Shown here piece after piece: positions 1-9,018 of a stretch of DNA of 64,000 bases. The stretch is from positions 4,030,001 through 4,094,000 of the forward strand of contig JBLDXI010000015.1 in assembly GCA_047495785.1 (NCBI GenBank), written 5' to 3'. Positions within the stretch are counted from its first letter, which is position 1, and the number at the start of each line of letters is the position of its first letter. This DNA is from Lepidodermella squamata. Taxonomy: Eukaryota > Gastrotricha. A program made the position numbers and the translations under genes. The notes below the pieces were generated by a model that was given only the letters and a program-made list of their open reading frames with translations, had not been told where the DNA came from and searched no databases.

Positions 1-1091
1 AAGGTCAAATCGAGGAAAAACATGAATCTTCGTCCTTTTCGCTCACTATTTTGCTTCCGGATCAGCCAATCGACCAAGCGAGGTGATGCGGCGCTGTATA
101 AAGTTATCAGGGTCCCAATGATGAATTGAATAACTATTAATAGCATGATATCCGTGACCTTTGAACTAGCTGGAATTTTCTGATCAACCGCGCCCTGGAG
201 GACCATGAAAGCCAACAGAACTTGGACTGAATAGTTAGCTCTGTCGTTAGAATTAGGCGGGATCAAGAGAGCGATTAATTGACAAATTGCAATAAAAGCA
301 CACGGCAACAGCATTGAGAATATTGCAGCTATCGGAACTCTCCGGAGAGTGATGTGAAATTTTACCTTCGGGAAGGTAAATGTTTCCCAACTTTCGTTTC
401 CAAAGCAGTTACGCTCAATTACAGCCCCCCTATCGTGCACTTTCCACGGCGCGTTGGTGCCTAGAAATTTAGGGTGTACATCGATGGTGACTTGGCTAAC
501 ATGGCTAAGCGGGCAATATTCGTAAATTCCGAACGTGATATCACACCGCTGCTTGTCGAACGGAAATTTCGTGAAATCGAACTCGCAAAGCGCATTCAAG
601 CTTTTCATCGGCGGATACCAAGTAACGTTACCGTCTGATGTTAGCAACACGTTTACAGTTCCGTCGAATTCCGACAGACCTGACTTCATCGCAGCGTGGA
701 TGTCGTCAACATTGTTAAGTTGGACGATGAACGGCTTGTAGACATCATTTTGCAAAAAATCGAGAGTGTGAATGTGTTCGAATTCAGGTATGTAGTCCCA
801 TCTTAGCGTTTCGTCATAATATACTATTTCTAGGTAATGATTAATTGAAATTGTCTCCGCAACATCGTCAATTCCCAGGGAAATTAGTGGCCTCATTGTC
901 AGCTGAAATTCAATTGTTTGATTCCATTTTCGGAAAGGCTTATCCAACGCGGTGATTCCTGATTTCTCGCGTCGGGTTTTCAGGAAAGCAGCCAATCGCC
1001 CGATATCGTTGCGTTCAAGTCGCGGATCCATTGCTGTGATTAGAGACAGTAGAGGACTTGTGGCTAGCACGAATGACGTAATAAGATACAT
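1..1091 (-). CDS. Cys-loop ligand-gated ion channel, 3' end cut by window edge
   Basis: Reading leftward from the ATG at 1091 the frame stays open to the window edge (363 codons). It encodes a pentameric ligand-gated channel subunit of the plasma membrane. A short hydrophobic N-terminus (residues 3-19) looks like a signal peptide. The extracellular domain carries a canonical Cys-loop, C169 to C183, with 13 residues between and the core FPFDKQRC. Transmembrane segments M1 to M3 follow: the M1-M2 turn reads IPPNSNDRANYS, and M3 ends near TLYSAASP. The M3-M4 linker is short and the frame leaves the window near M4. It is the closest visible relative of the receptor at 24132-25298, sharing the PPNSNDRANY turn. 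It is divergent from the RBR gene at 1901. The ligand cannot be told. No intron is needed. The ATG is the first Met before the signal-like segment. Confidence 0.85.
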   Translation of the reverse strand, partial: MYLITSFVLATSPLLSLITAMDPRLERNDIGRLAAFLKTRREKSGITALDKPFRKWNQTIEFQLTMRPLISLGIDDVAETISINHYLEIVYYDETLRWDYIPEFEHIHTLDFLQNDVYKPFIVQLNNVDDIHAAMKSGLSEFDGTVNVLLTSDGNVTWYPPMKSLNALCEFDFTKFPFDKQRCDITFGIYEYCPLSHVSQVTIDVHPKFLGTNAPWKVHDRGAVIERNCFGNESWETFTFPKVKFHITLRRVPIAAIFSMLLPCAFIAICQLIALLIPPNSNDRANYSVQVLLAFMVLQGAVDQKIPASSKVTDIMLLIVIQFIIGTLITLYSAASPRLVDWLIRKQNSERKGRRFMFFLDLT

Positions 1092-1900
1092 TTCGACAAG
1101 GTCGAGATCAAAAAGACTGTTGACTAGGTCAGCTCAGAATATTTGCAATATTTCATGTGGGTTTGTTCCTGACAAGTGAGTGACGATGAATGAGTGCTTC
1201 AAATGTTTTTTTCTCATCGATTAAAAAAAAATTACTATTATTACTGATTTCATTTCACTTGCTATTTACCCAGGTCATATTTATTCTACCGAGATTCTAA
1301 TCGATGTTTCGTGTACCAAAAATGATGAAATTTAGGAGGAAACCGAGAATTTGAACTGCATCGTTGGAAAATTAGGATTCAAGCTGTTTACCGTTAGTTC
1401 TTTTACGCTTAAAATCGTCACTTACAACGATATCAGGGTGTAAGGGAATAAGCGAATTGCTAAATACTGCCAGCGTTTTAAAAAGCCCAGCTTAATGACA
1501 TTATTTGAAATGATCGTTTCAAAAAATAACAACATTTAAAAGGGAAAACAAAATCAAACGTTGACGTTTATGAGTGAACGAAACACAGAATTCAAATAAT
1601 GTTGGCCCACACACGGCCTCGAAGCGAAAGAAGTAATAATTGGGGTCACATTGCGGGCGGCGGCGCAGTATAATAAAACGGCGTTAGGGCCGTGCCGCGA
1701 TTTTTTCATTATGAGTCATATTCGCTTTTTGTGTAAAATGCAAACGCGTGCCGAGTGTTTTTTGCTGACGGCTCGCTCGAAAGTGTTTTGAGTCGAGCTT
1801 TCCCGGTATAAGCTGAACAGCGACGCAAAGAACGTTGAAATTCCTCGCATTTTAGCCTGTTATTTATTCAAATTTTAGATTTTCTGATTTGATTATTATC
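1092..1900. promoter_or_regulatory. Divergent intergenic region with duplicated leader block (about 1665-1900)
   Basis: This 0.8 kb gap separates the leftward channel gene from the rightward RBR gene and must hold both promoters. Roughly 1665-1900 is strongly similar to 18420-18663, which lies in the same position before a pseudogene copy of the downstream gene. The shared motifs include GCCGTGCCGCGATTT, CATATTCGCTTTTTGTGTAA and AACGCGTGCCGAGTG. It therefore duplicated together with the gene and probably contains its promoter and 5' leader. No other coding signal is seen. Confidence 0.5.
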
Positions 1901-2578
1901 ATGGCTGATCAACCTGTAATCGACACGTTAATTTACCTTCCGGAAAGCCCTAACCGCCCGTTGAAAAACGACTCCACTCGAGCGTTTTGTTTGACAATGG
2001 AAATTTCGCTCGAACTCCTGAAAACTTGCCCGCCGAGCTCCAGCTTGATCGATTCCGCTATTTCCAAATGCAGCAATCTACCTAGCAATTTTGAAGATGA
2101 ATTTTTGGTCGAGTCGTTTGATGAAGTCACAAAACCTCGCTGCTACTCCGCATGTTTCAACAAACTTAACGACAACCGTTGCGTCGACTCGATCGATGCG
2201 GTTCAAAGTGTAATTCGCGAAAATCGTAAAAACATTCCTTTCCTCATTTTTCTTTCGCGAAACTGCGGTGGGCAATTTGTTTCGATTGTAATTAGTGGCA
2301 GCGATAATTTCTTCATCGTTGAGTCTGGCCTGGCTTCAATAACAAAAATCAATTCCATCTCAAACTTGGTATTTCGTCTCGGAAAATTGTGGCCGATGTC
2401 CTCGGAGGATTCAACAGATTTGAACATTTTGGCGCTGAAAATGAAGGATGATGACGAGAGCGGCGAAGGAGCAGATGATCTGAAGGCGATCGTCGAGGCT
2501 CTCCGACTAGAAAATGACCGACTTCGAAGCCAACTCGCAATTATAAATCGAACCCTGGAAATCCCGAACAAGGTCTGA
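1901..2578 (+). CDS. A-type N-terminal domain protein, active-site-degenerate copy (225 aa)
   Basis: The ATG at 1901 is chosen because the paralogous copy at 18664 begins at the equivalent MADQ. The protein aligns along its length with the N-terminal domain of the A genes. The invariant Cys is present (C30, in RAFCLTME), but the Asp-x-His of the relatives (FDSH) is replaced by V-E-S-G at residues 140-143, so any protease-like chemistry is probably lost. The C-terminus (about 185-222) is acidic, then a leucine-spaced coiled coil. The stop falls at 2576-2578. The next frame is open across the junction from about 2515 and continues directly into an RBR domain at 2590. I infer that the two were, or still are, one polypeptide separated by a -1 frame change. 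A clean intron joining them was not found. Confidence 0.6.
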   Translation: MADQPVIDTLIYLPESPNRPLKNDSTRAFCLTMEISLELLKTCPPSSSLIDSAISKCSNLPSNFEDEFLVESFDEVTKPRCYSACFNKLNDNRCVDSIDAVQSVIRENRKNIPFLIFLSRNCGGQFVSIVISGSDNFFIVESGLASITKINSISNLVFRLGKLWPMSSEDSTDLNILALKMKDDDESGEGADDLKAIVEALRLENDRLRSQLAIINRTLEIPNKV

Positions 2579-2589
2579 GGCGAAAAGCT

Positions 2590-3351
2590 TTGTCTTCATT
2601 ACCACCGCTCATTTCGATACCAGAAAATGCAGAAAGCCAAAAATTTCGGGAAGACACGTTCTATTGCCCGATTTGCCTTGAAATTCACTCGGAAGAATTT
2701 GTGTTTTTCATTTCTAATTGCCCGCACCGATTTTGTCGCGCCTGCTCGTTGAAATTCGCTCAAACCGCCGTCGGAGAGCGCTTGATTCCAGTTCGTTGTC
2801 CCGTTCAAGAATGCCGAAGTGAAATTGGCGTTTCAGATCTGGAACTAATTCTTCCACCTGATGATCTCGCCCGGTTGATTAGCTTTACGTTGGACCAAGC
2901 GTTGACAGATATGAATTACGTTCGCTGCCCACAGCCAAACTGTCATGGTGTTGTTGAGCTGTTAGCCCCTCGCCAGAAATTTACCTGCCCGATATGCGCC
3001 TATCAAATGTGTACTGATTGCCGTCGTCGTTGGCATTTTGGCTACTCCTGCGATGGGAAAGCTGATTGGCTGGAGGAAGACCGAGCCGCAGCTTGTCTAC
3101 CCCGCCAGCCAGTTGCTGATAACAAAGCTCAATTCCGCGAGTTTTACAATGCCAAGCAGCTTCAAACCTGTCCGAAATGCGGTCAAATTGTCGAGAAAAC
3201 GGAAGGCTGCAACCACATACCTTGCCGATGTGGCTGGGATTTCTGTTACCTTTGTGGCGAATCGATTCAGTTCAGCCGCAACGGGTATTCGAAGCATGCG
3301 TGCCAAGGTCCCGCCGCTTCTGCTGCTTCAATCCGTTCACTCCGTTTCTGA
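2590..3351 (+). CDS. RBR (RING-IBR-Rcat) E3 ubiquitin ligase domain
   Basis: Complete RBR module transferring ubiquitin from an E2 through a catalytic Cys. RING1 starts CPICLE, followed by C-x-H-x2-C-x2-C (CPHRFCRAC) and a CP-x4-C pair. The IBR follows (YVRCPQPNCHG, then CPICAYQMCTDC). Rcat reads TCPKCGQIVEKTEGCNH; the Cys of GCNH is the thioester-forming residue known from the HHARI and parkin families. It ends FCYLCG and a final His/Cys pair. No ATG precedes it in this frame at the right place. The open frame extends upstream past the stop of the preceding domain, so this is probably the C-terminal half of the gene beginning at 1901; the start given here is a TTG and is nominal. The repeated B-gene exons elsewhere share the IBR and Rcat motifs but carry extra RINGs. 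Confidence 0.75.
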   Translation: MSSLPPLISIPENAESQKFREDTFYCPICLEIHSEEFVFFISNCPHRFCRACSLKFAQTAVGERLIPVRCPVQECRSEIGVSDLELILPPDDLARLISFTLDQALTDMNYVRCPQPNCHGVVELLAPRQKFTCPICAYQMCTDCRRRWHFGYSCDGKADWLEEDRAAACLPRQPVADNKAQFREFYNAKQLQTCPKCGQIVEKTEGCNHIPCRCGWDFCYLCGESIQFSRNGYSKHACQGPAASAASIRSLRF

Positions 3352-3622
3352 TATCACATTTTTGAAAAATCAATTCGCTAATTAATTGCTCAGTAATTTT
3401 TAACGGTTTCATCGATAACCAACAATTATACCCTAATTTTTCTTTCACGTCTTGTGCCATTTTCAGTCTTATATGTGCCAATATCGGCCAAGCCATTCTG
3501 TGCAAAGTTGCCTCAGCTTATCTTAGCATCTTAACAAACCTTACAATTTTACCGATTATGAAATAAAAAATCGCAATATTTTTTCTTAATTTGTAGGATT
3601 ATTAGTCTTTTTTGCTGTTTCG

Positions 3623-5349
3623 ATGGCTAATTTCAGCGGAAGGTTTTCGGGCACTGTGTAAGTTATATTTTTTGCGAAGTTTGAGGTAGTTTATTAGGCA
3701 AAATTAACCGGCAAAATTTCAAACAAGCTTCAGATTTTAGAAATTTTCTGAATTTGTTTTTCAAGCGTGAAAAAATCCGGCGCATTGTAGATCGTTCCAT
3801 GCTCAAATTCCAGAAGGCCTTCAATTTATTAGTAGATTCGATAGTTGGAATATTCTATTATTACTTCTGTTTGACTATAGGAAGAATTTGATTAGCTTCA
3901 ATAGCGAAGAGCGTAAGGAAGAAAAGCTGTATTCAAGCTCGTCTCGACGCACCGCTGAAGTTTTGGAGTTCCCTAGAACTCCCCCAGGCCTGCCAATGAT
4001 TGATCGAGTTGAAGCCGAACGAAGCCAGTACGATGTAAACAGTGAATCCGCTTGCACTCTGATGGCTACAGAAGCGATTCTAAGGTTGCTGAGTGAGGAT
4101 GAAGCCACAGGCAACATGACTCGACCGACTCGACAAATTTTGGAGGAAATTCTTGACACCTGTTCGAACGTCAAATGCGACCATCTAGCTGTTCAAGACC
4201 TCGTAGGCGGTAGCGTTTCTCGCTATTCAAAAGGCTTGAATTTCCACAAGGAAGAGCAACTCCCACTGGAGGATATTCGAAAACTTGCAAAGCTGGTTGC
4301 GAGAGCTGAAGATCGTGGTTCGTTTGCTTTATTGCTCACAAAACCACCTGAATCGATTGCGTTAATCGTCCAATCCGCGACTCGCATCATCGTTTTCGAT
4401 TCGCATCGCCGTCCCCATACTTCAGGCGCTTATTTCGCTGTTGGAAATTCAATGCCGCTGATATTGAAGGAAATTCAATCGATTTGGCCGATCACCGACC
4501 CAGGAATCGGCTACGGAGCGGCTTTACAGTTGGATATGCTTAACACCCTTCAGTTTGCAGTTTTGACGAGAAAGCCGATTCCTCTTGAGCAGCTGCCTGC
4601 GCTTGATCTGTTGCCATTTCTTCATTCTGGCTTGGAGGGTAAAGTTTCGGCGTTGAGTAAGCAGGTCTCCGATCTATCCAGAGAGCTTAAAACTGCTCAG
4701 GTAAACAATTTGACCGCTAACAAGTAAAAATAGGGTTGATTATCAAATTTCCTGAATTTTCCAAAAAATTGCTCAGAATTGAAAACTTTGCCATGATTTT
4801 CAAAAAAATTGAATATATTAGATAAAACGATCATTTCCGAATTCAAACCCATTTTCGTGCTTTTTCTTGCAGTCTCAAATCGTCCAGCTGACGGAACAGA
4901 ATGCTAATATGGTTTCTGAGTTATCGCGATTTTTTACCAGTCTTGTGCGTGTTCAAGCAACATCAGCAGCGAACAATCTCGAAGCGATTAACAAACTCGC
5001 TCAAGATTTCAATTTTCCTCTCAACCGAGAAGTAGTGGCTCCGACGAGTGTCCTGCTGACCCCGACCCCACCGCCAGCTGCCGAGGCACCCATCAGCCGT
5101 TTCAAATGTTGCCAATGCGAGAAGGTCATGTCAAAAGAGTACGTCTTCAGCATGTCGACGTGTCCTCACGAGATGTGCCGCCCTTGTGCTGGTCTATTCA
5201 TCGGCGGGAAAATTCGCGATCGCAGTTATCCGATTTCGTGCCCGATGGCGAAGTGCCGCAAAAAGATGGACGCCGACGATATTGTTCTGGTTTTGACTGA
5301 AGAGCAAATGGCGAAATTCAGCGAACATCAACAACGATTTCAAGTCTGA
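3623..5349 (+). CDS. A-type gene: protease-like domain + coiled coil + RING (443 aa, three exons)
   Basis: Exons 3623-3657, 3881-4700 and 4873-5349 keep frame (1332 nt). Exon 1 encodes MANFSGRFSGT before a GTAAGT donor; exactly the same 35-nt exon exists at 20087. Residues about 55-250 form a conserved globular domain with Gln61, Cys70 (NSESACTLMA) and Asp185-Ser-His187 (FDSHRRPHTSG). A Cys followed by Asp-x-His is the catalytic arrangement of some papain-like deubiquitinases, so a cysteine peptidase or pseudo-peptidase is inferred. Residues about 265-305 are a coiled coil spanning the exon junction. A C3HC4 RING lies at 364-413 (CCQC, CPHEMCRPC, SCPMAKC). The stop comes four residues after a conserved HQQRF in this copy. 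The B-type gene starts 128 nt downstream. Intact as read. Confidence 0.75.
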
Positions 5350-5458
5350 ATCTTAAAGCTCATCGAACTTCTAATTGAATTGACCTTAAATCAATAATTT
5401 GAAATATAGTGTTCAATATAATCAATTTAGGTCATGCTATAATGATTAGTCTTTAAAT

Positions 5459-5477
5459 AGGAATATTTTGAGATAAA
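5459..5477 (+). promoter_or_regulatory. Acceptor-like site and 17-nt leader before B gene
   Basis: An AAATAG acceptor ending at 5460 precedes the ATG at 5478 by 17 nt. Equivalent sites precede every B-type ATG in the window while the upstream A gene always ends in a stop. This fits trans-splicing of a downstream operon gene better than cis-splicing; inference. Confidence 0.4.
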
Positions 5478-7180
5478 ATGGCTTCTCTGCTTAGAAAAAA
5501 TGAACCTTTCCTATGTTTGAAATGCCGTAATATGTCGAGTTTTGAGGACATTTTCGAATCGTCGAATTGCCGGCATCAGTTTTGTCGTAGCTGCGTCTCA
5601 ACCTTTCTACTCGACCATCACCTGCTACGCTGTCCGATTTACCCGCAATGCAAGGCGGAAATGTCGCGCCACGACGCTGCTCTCGTGATCTCGTGATAGA
5701 ATTCTGTACATCGGATTTCACTGGTTTCGAGCTCGAGTTCGCGTCTGACGAACCTGGCCGCGAATCGCCAAGTTTGACACCAGCTGAGCCTGAAGCCCTC
5801 GATTGTGGTATATGTGGTCTGGTAGCCTCGATGGAAGATTTATTCGAAATTTCTACTGTTTGCTCGCATAAGATTTGCCGTGTTTGCTCAGCTTCGTTGC
5901 TGACAAATTCTCCTTATTCAAGTGTAACTAATTGTCTGGTTCCTGGCTGCTTGGTCAAATTTGAGCCGGATCGCGAAGATTTGCTATTCCAGTTTGTTGA
6001 TTTGACGCTGACCCCTCCTCCGGAAACTTTCTCCTGCGAGATTTGCTTGACGACCAAAGACATTTTCGACGTGTTTAAAATTCGCGATTGTCAGCACCAG
6101 ATTTGCCGCGAATGTGCTCGCGATTACATCCGCTCGCTGACTGCCGATATGAAGGAGATGGCGTGTCCTATGCCTTCTTGCAAGGTTAAAAAAAATAGCT
6201 TCATTTTTTTAAATTTTTATCAATTAATTCTTTCATTTCTTCTATAACTAATATATCATAATTTAAATGAATAAAACAAAACTAATAATACCGAAATTAA
6301 TTAATTAACCCCTCCCCCCCTCCAGTGAATACCCTCCAGTGAATACCGGAGGGCTAGGTAATTCTGGACTAAACCATTTCGAGGTTTAGATTCAGTCTCA
6401 ATTCAGAAATTTATGATACCTAAAACTTATCTGCAAAATTTGAAGATTTTACGATTTTGTACCTGATTTTTGGTGATCGGAAACATCTTTTAATAAATTT
6501 GGGCAATTAGCGGGTAATTTTGGAGGCTCATTTGCATATGGATTGGCTTTGTGTGCTTTTAAATAATTTGTATTGAGTTGGGCCAAATTTCGGAAAAATT
6601 GCATCATTTTTTTGAAAAATTGAGATTTTTCGGTACATTCAATACTTTATAATATATTTGAAAATTTAAGGGGGTGCTAACACTGGAAGATGCGGAAATG
6701 GTTGTCCAAGCCGATGAGATGAAGCGCCTTATTGACATGCTGCTTAAAGCCGCTGTCACCGACTGCTTCCATTGCCCGAAGCCAGACTGCCCCGGCCTGG
6801 CTGAGATGGTCGCACCTCGCGTTCTTTTCATCTGCCCAGTTTGCAACTACCACATGTGTACGCAATGCAACGCTGACTGGCATGCGACAGTCACCTGTGA
6901 TGAGTACGCGAAATGGCGCGAAGAAAACGGAGTTGCGGATGCTCGATTCGATGACTACGTCCGCGATTGGAAGGTCCAGGTTTGCCTGAATTGCAGGCAG
7001 GGCGTCGAAAAAACCGAGGGCTGCAACCACATCATTTGCAGTTGTGGAGCTCAGTTTTGGTAAAATAACCTTCTTCAACGTAATAATTCCTTATTTAATA
7101 CTTTTTCTCATTTCAGCTATCTATGCGGAAAGCGTACCCTCAAAGTTGACTGGTCAAAACACGGCAATTGTCAGTTGTAA
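5478..7180 (+). pseudogene. B-type poly-RING RBR E3 ligase, frameshifted
   Basis: The first segment (5478-5696) encodes one RING-like module (FLCLKC, CRHQFCRSC, RCPIYPQC) and then hits TGA TAG. The intact paralog at 22193 has seven more bases at this point. The rest continues in another frame: RING-like modules starting LDCGIC and FSCEIC, to a GTTAAA donor at 6186. Exon 6671-7059 holds IBR and Rcat (VCLNCRQGVEKTEGCNH), then intron 7060-7116 and terminal exon 7117-7180, which completes the last zinc pair (CYLCGKR) and ends HGNCQL. All splice phases match the paralog. The 7-nt deletion breaks the protein after about 72 residues, so this copy is probably a young pseudogene, unless a short N-terminal protein is still used. 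The intron 6186-6670 contains CCCTCC-rich and CAGTGAATACC repeats. Confidence 0.65.
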
Positions 7181-7324
7181 TTATGATAATATTGTTTAGA
7201 AACAGCAACTTGTGAATTATGCTCCGAATTTGAAATAATGCCTGCAAAGTGTCGCATGAATAACTTGACCTTTATCACGGTGAGATGATGAATCAGCAAT
7301 AAAATATTAAGATTTATAAATTTA

Positions 7325-7440
7325 TCATCTCGCTCAGCATTTTCAGACTTGTCAAAATGTATCACGGCGGTCAGCTGAGTTTTGCTTCCTTAACCGAATA
7401 AATACACTTAATAGGAAAGGAGAGGCGGCGCAATATGCGG
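7325..7440 (-). pseudogene. Truncated Cys-loop receptor 3' fragment
   Basis: The reverse strand reads AYCAASPFLLSVFIRLRKQN and on, matching the end of M3 and the M3-M4 linker of the receptor at 24132-25298. The match then breaks into stops toward M4, and upstream sequence (7441 onward) is unrelated. The flanking DNA from the B-gene stop (7180) to here resembles 24016-24300, so the unit B gene plus convergent receptor was duplicated and this receptor copy was then cut. Confidence 0.7.
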
Positions 7441-8256
7441 GTCCCAGAGGCAACGTTTTGCCGGCTCGGATTAGATCGGCAACCACCTCAAGACACCCAT
7501 AATGGTAATCAAATAATTTGCCGGAGTGAGAAGTGGTCAGGTCAGCAATCACCTTGGAGAGCTCGAAGCTCGAACACCCGCCGGTATCTGCCGCGTGGGT
7601 CGCGATTTGCTATCAATTTTGGAACTTTTTTTTCCTTCATACGAAATGGCTTTGAATTGATCATCAAAATCGATATCGCCGTTCTCTTGATACTCAACCT
7701 GGGTCACGAAAGAATGCGTCGAGGTACCTCGGATGAAAGAGGGTTACATCGAAAAGAGACATGTCGCCGTCCGTCGGCGAAATTGTTGAATTTCAATTAA
7801 TTGAAATATTCAAATTCAAATTAATAATTCAAATATTCAAATGATCAAATATTCAAATAATTCAAATTAATTGAATTATTTTGACGGCAAAATAAGATGT
7901 GGTGGCAGGGAGTTGACTATGAACATGAACACGTCGTGGGCGTGGTGACGTAGTCGACCATGGCCGTCGGGTACTGCTGCCTGACCAAGGTCAGCGATGC
8001 CGTCTTCAGACAAACCAGGGATCGGTAGAAAAGAACCATTGCCTATCTGCGAAAATATATATATATATAGTTGGAGCCCAGATTTCCCGTCACCTGATTT
8101 TCCGTCTGACGGGAAATCGCGATATATAAATATTTAGGAGCGACTTGGACCCGTGGAGTGCAATTACATGCAAAACTACCTAGATTTCCCGTCAATTTTG
8201 ATTTCCTGTCAGGATTTTCGTGGAACCGCAGAAGACGGGAAATCGGGCGGGTTCCA
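7441..8256. other. Gene-free stretch with AT-rich repeats
   Basis: No convincing coding region. About 7790-7880 is an array of the words ATTCAAAT and AATTGAA. 8056-8070 is a short TA run. 8080-8250 contains GATTTCCCGTC and GGATTTTCGTGGAACCG motifs that recur near 32830 and 45080, so this is part of a dispersed repeat. Confidence 0.5.
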
Positions 8257-9018
8257 CACTAGAAAAAATTAACCCCTGATCAGGGGTCAGCTGTTTAAAC
8301 CGTTTTACTGATCAGCATGAAAACGGGACAACCCCTGATAATCGCAGACGCCAGCTGATAATCCATGCCATTTTCATGCTGATCAGCATGACTTTGCTGA
8401 TCAGGGGTCAAAAGTGTGCATTCGCTAATTAAACACGTGTGCATATGCAAATTTGGCTGCATGTTCAATCCAGGCTTGCGTCGGAAGGTCCATATTTTCG
8501 AAAAAGCAAATTATTTCACACGCGAACTCTATTACTTCAGCTGTTAACTCGAATTCTACTTATCAGCGAGTCGCCTTTCAGCCTAAAAACTTGAGGGCCA
8601 CCACTGATATCTGTCTGCCAAGCTAATTGTATTTATAAAGAACTATTTCTTTTTTTCAACTTTTTGTTCCGGTTCTACTTGCTTTGCCTCAATAACAGTA
8701 GTGCTATTTGCCTCTGTTAGTTTTCTCCAATTCGTAAGTTTTCCCCGACTTCAAGTGCTGCCAAATTTCGTTTTTAGTGATTATTTCCTTTTTAAAGTCA
8801 CTTTAAATTCACTTTTCATTCAGGAAGTATAAATTAGTATACTAAACTTTTTTTCCAGTTTTCCCGATCCGAGAATTTGGGCTCAAAGTCCAAATTTTGC
8901 CTTGTAATATTTTCTGAAATAAAAACTTTTTTCCTTGACATTTTCTTTTCTTTTCGACCTTGCGGTTCGGAATTAAATCTAAATTTTATTGGCCCATCCT
9001 TTCTTCTCTTCTTTCTCC

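Noticed and set aside
2203-2571. 122-codon minus-strand ORF opposite the 1901 gene
   Set aside because: Antisense shadow; Ser/Arg-rich translation typical of complement of a coding strand.
5648-6247. Separate gene starting at the ATG 5648 with two RING-like modules
   Set aside because: Comparison with 22193-22930 shows it is the continuation of the 5478 gene after a 7-nt deletion; the ATG is an out-of-frame accident.
8056-8070. TA run as a promoter TATA box
   Set aside because: Simple AT dinucleotide repeat in a repeat-rich region with no gene at the right distance.
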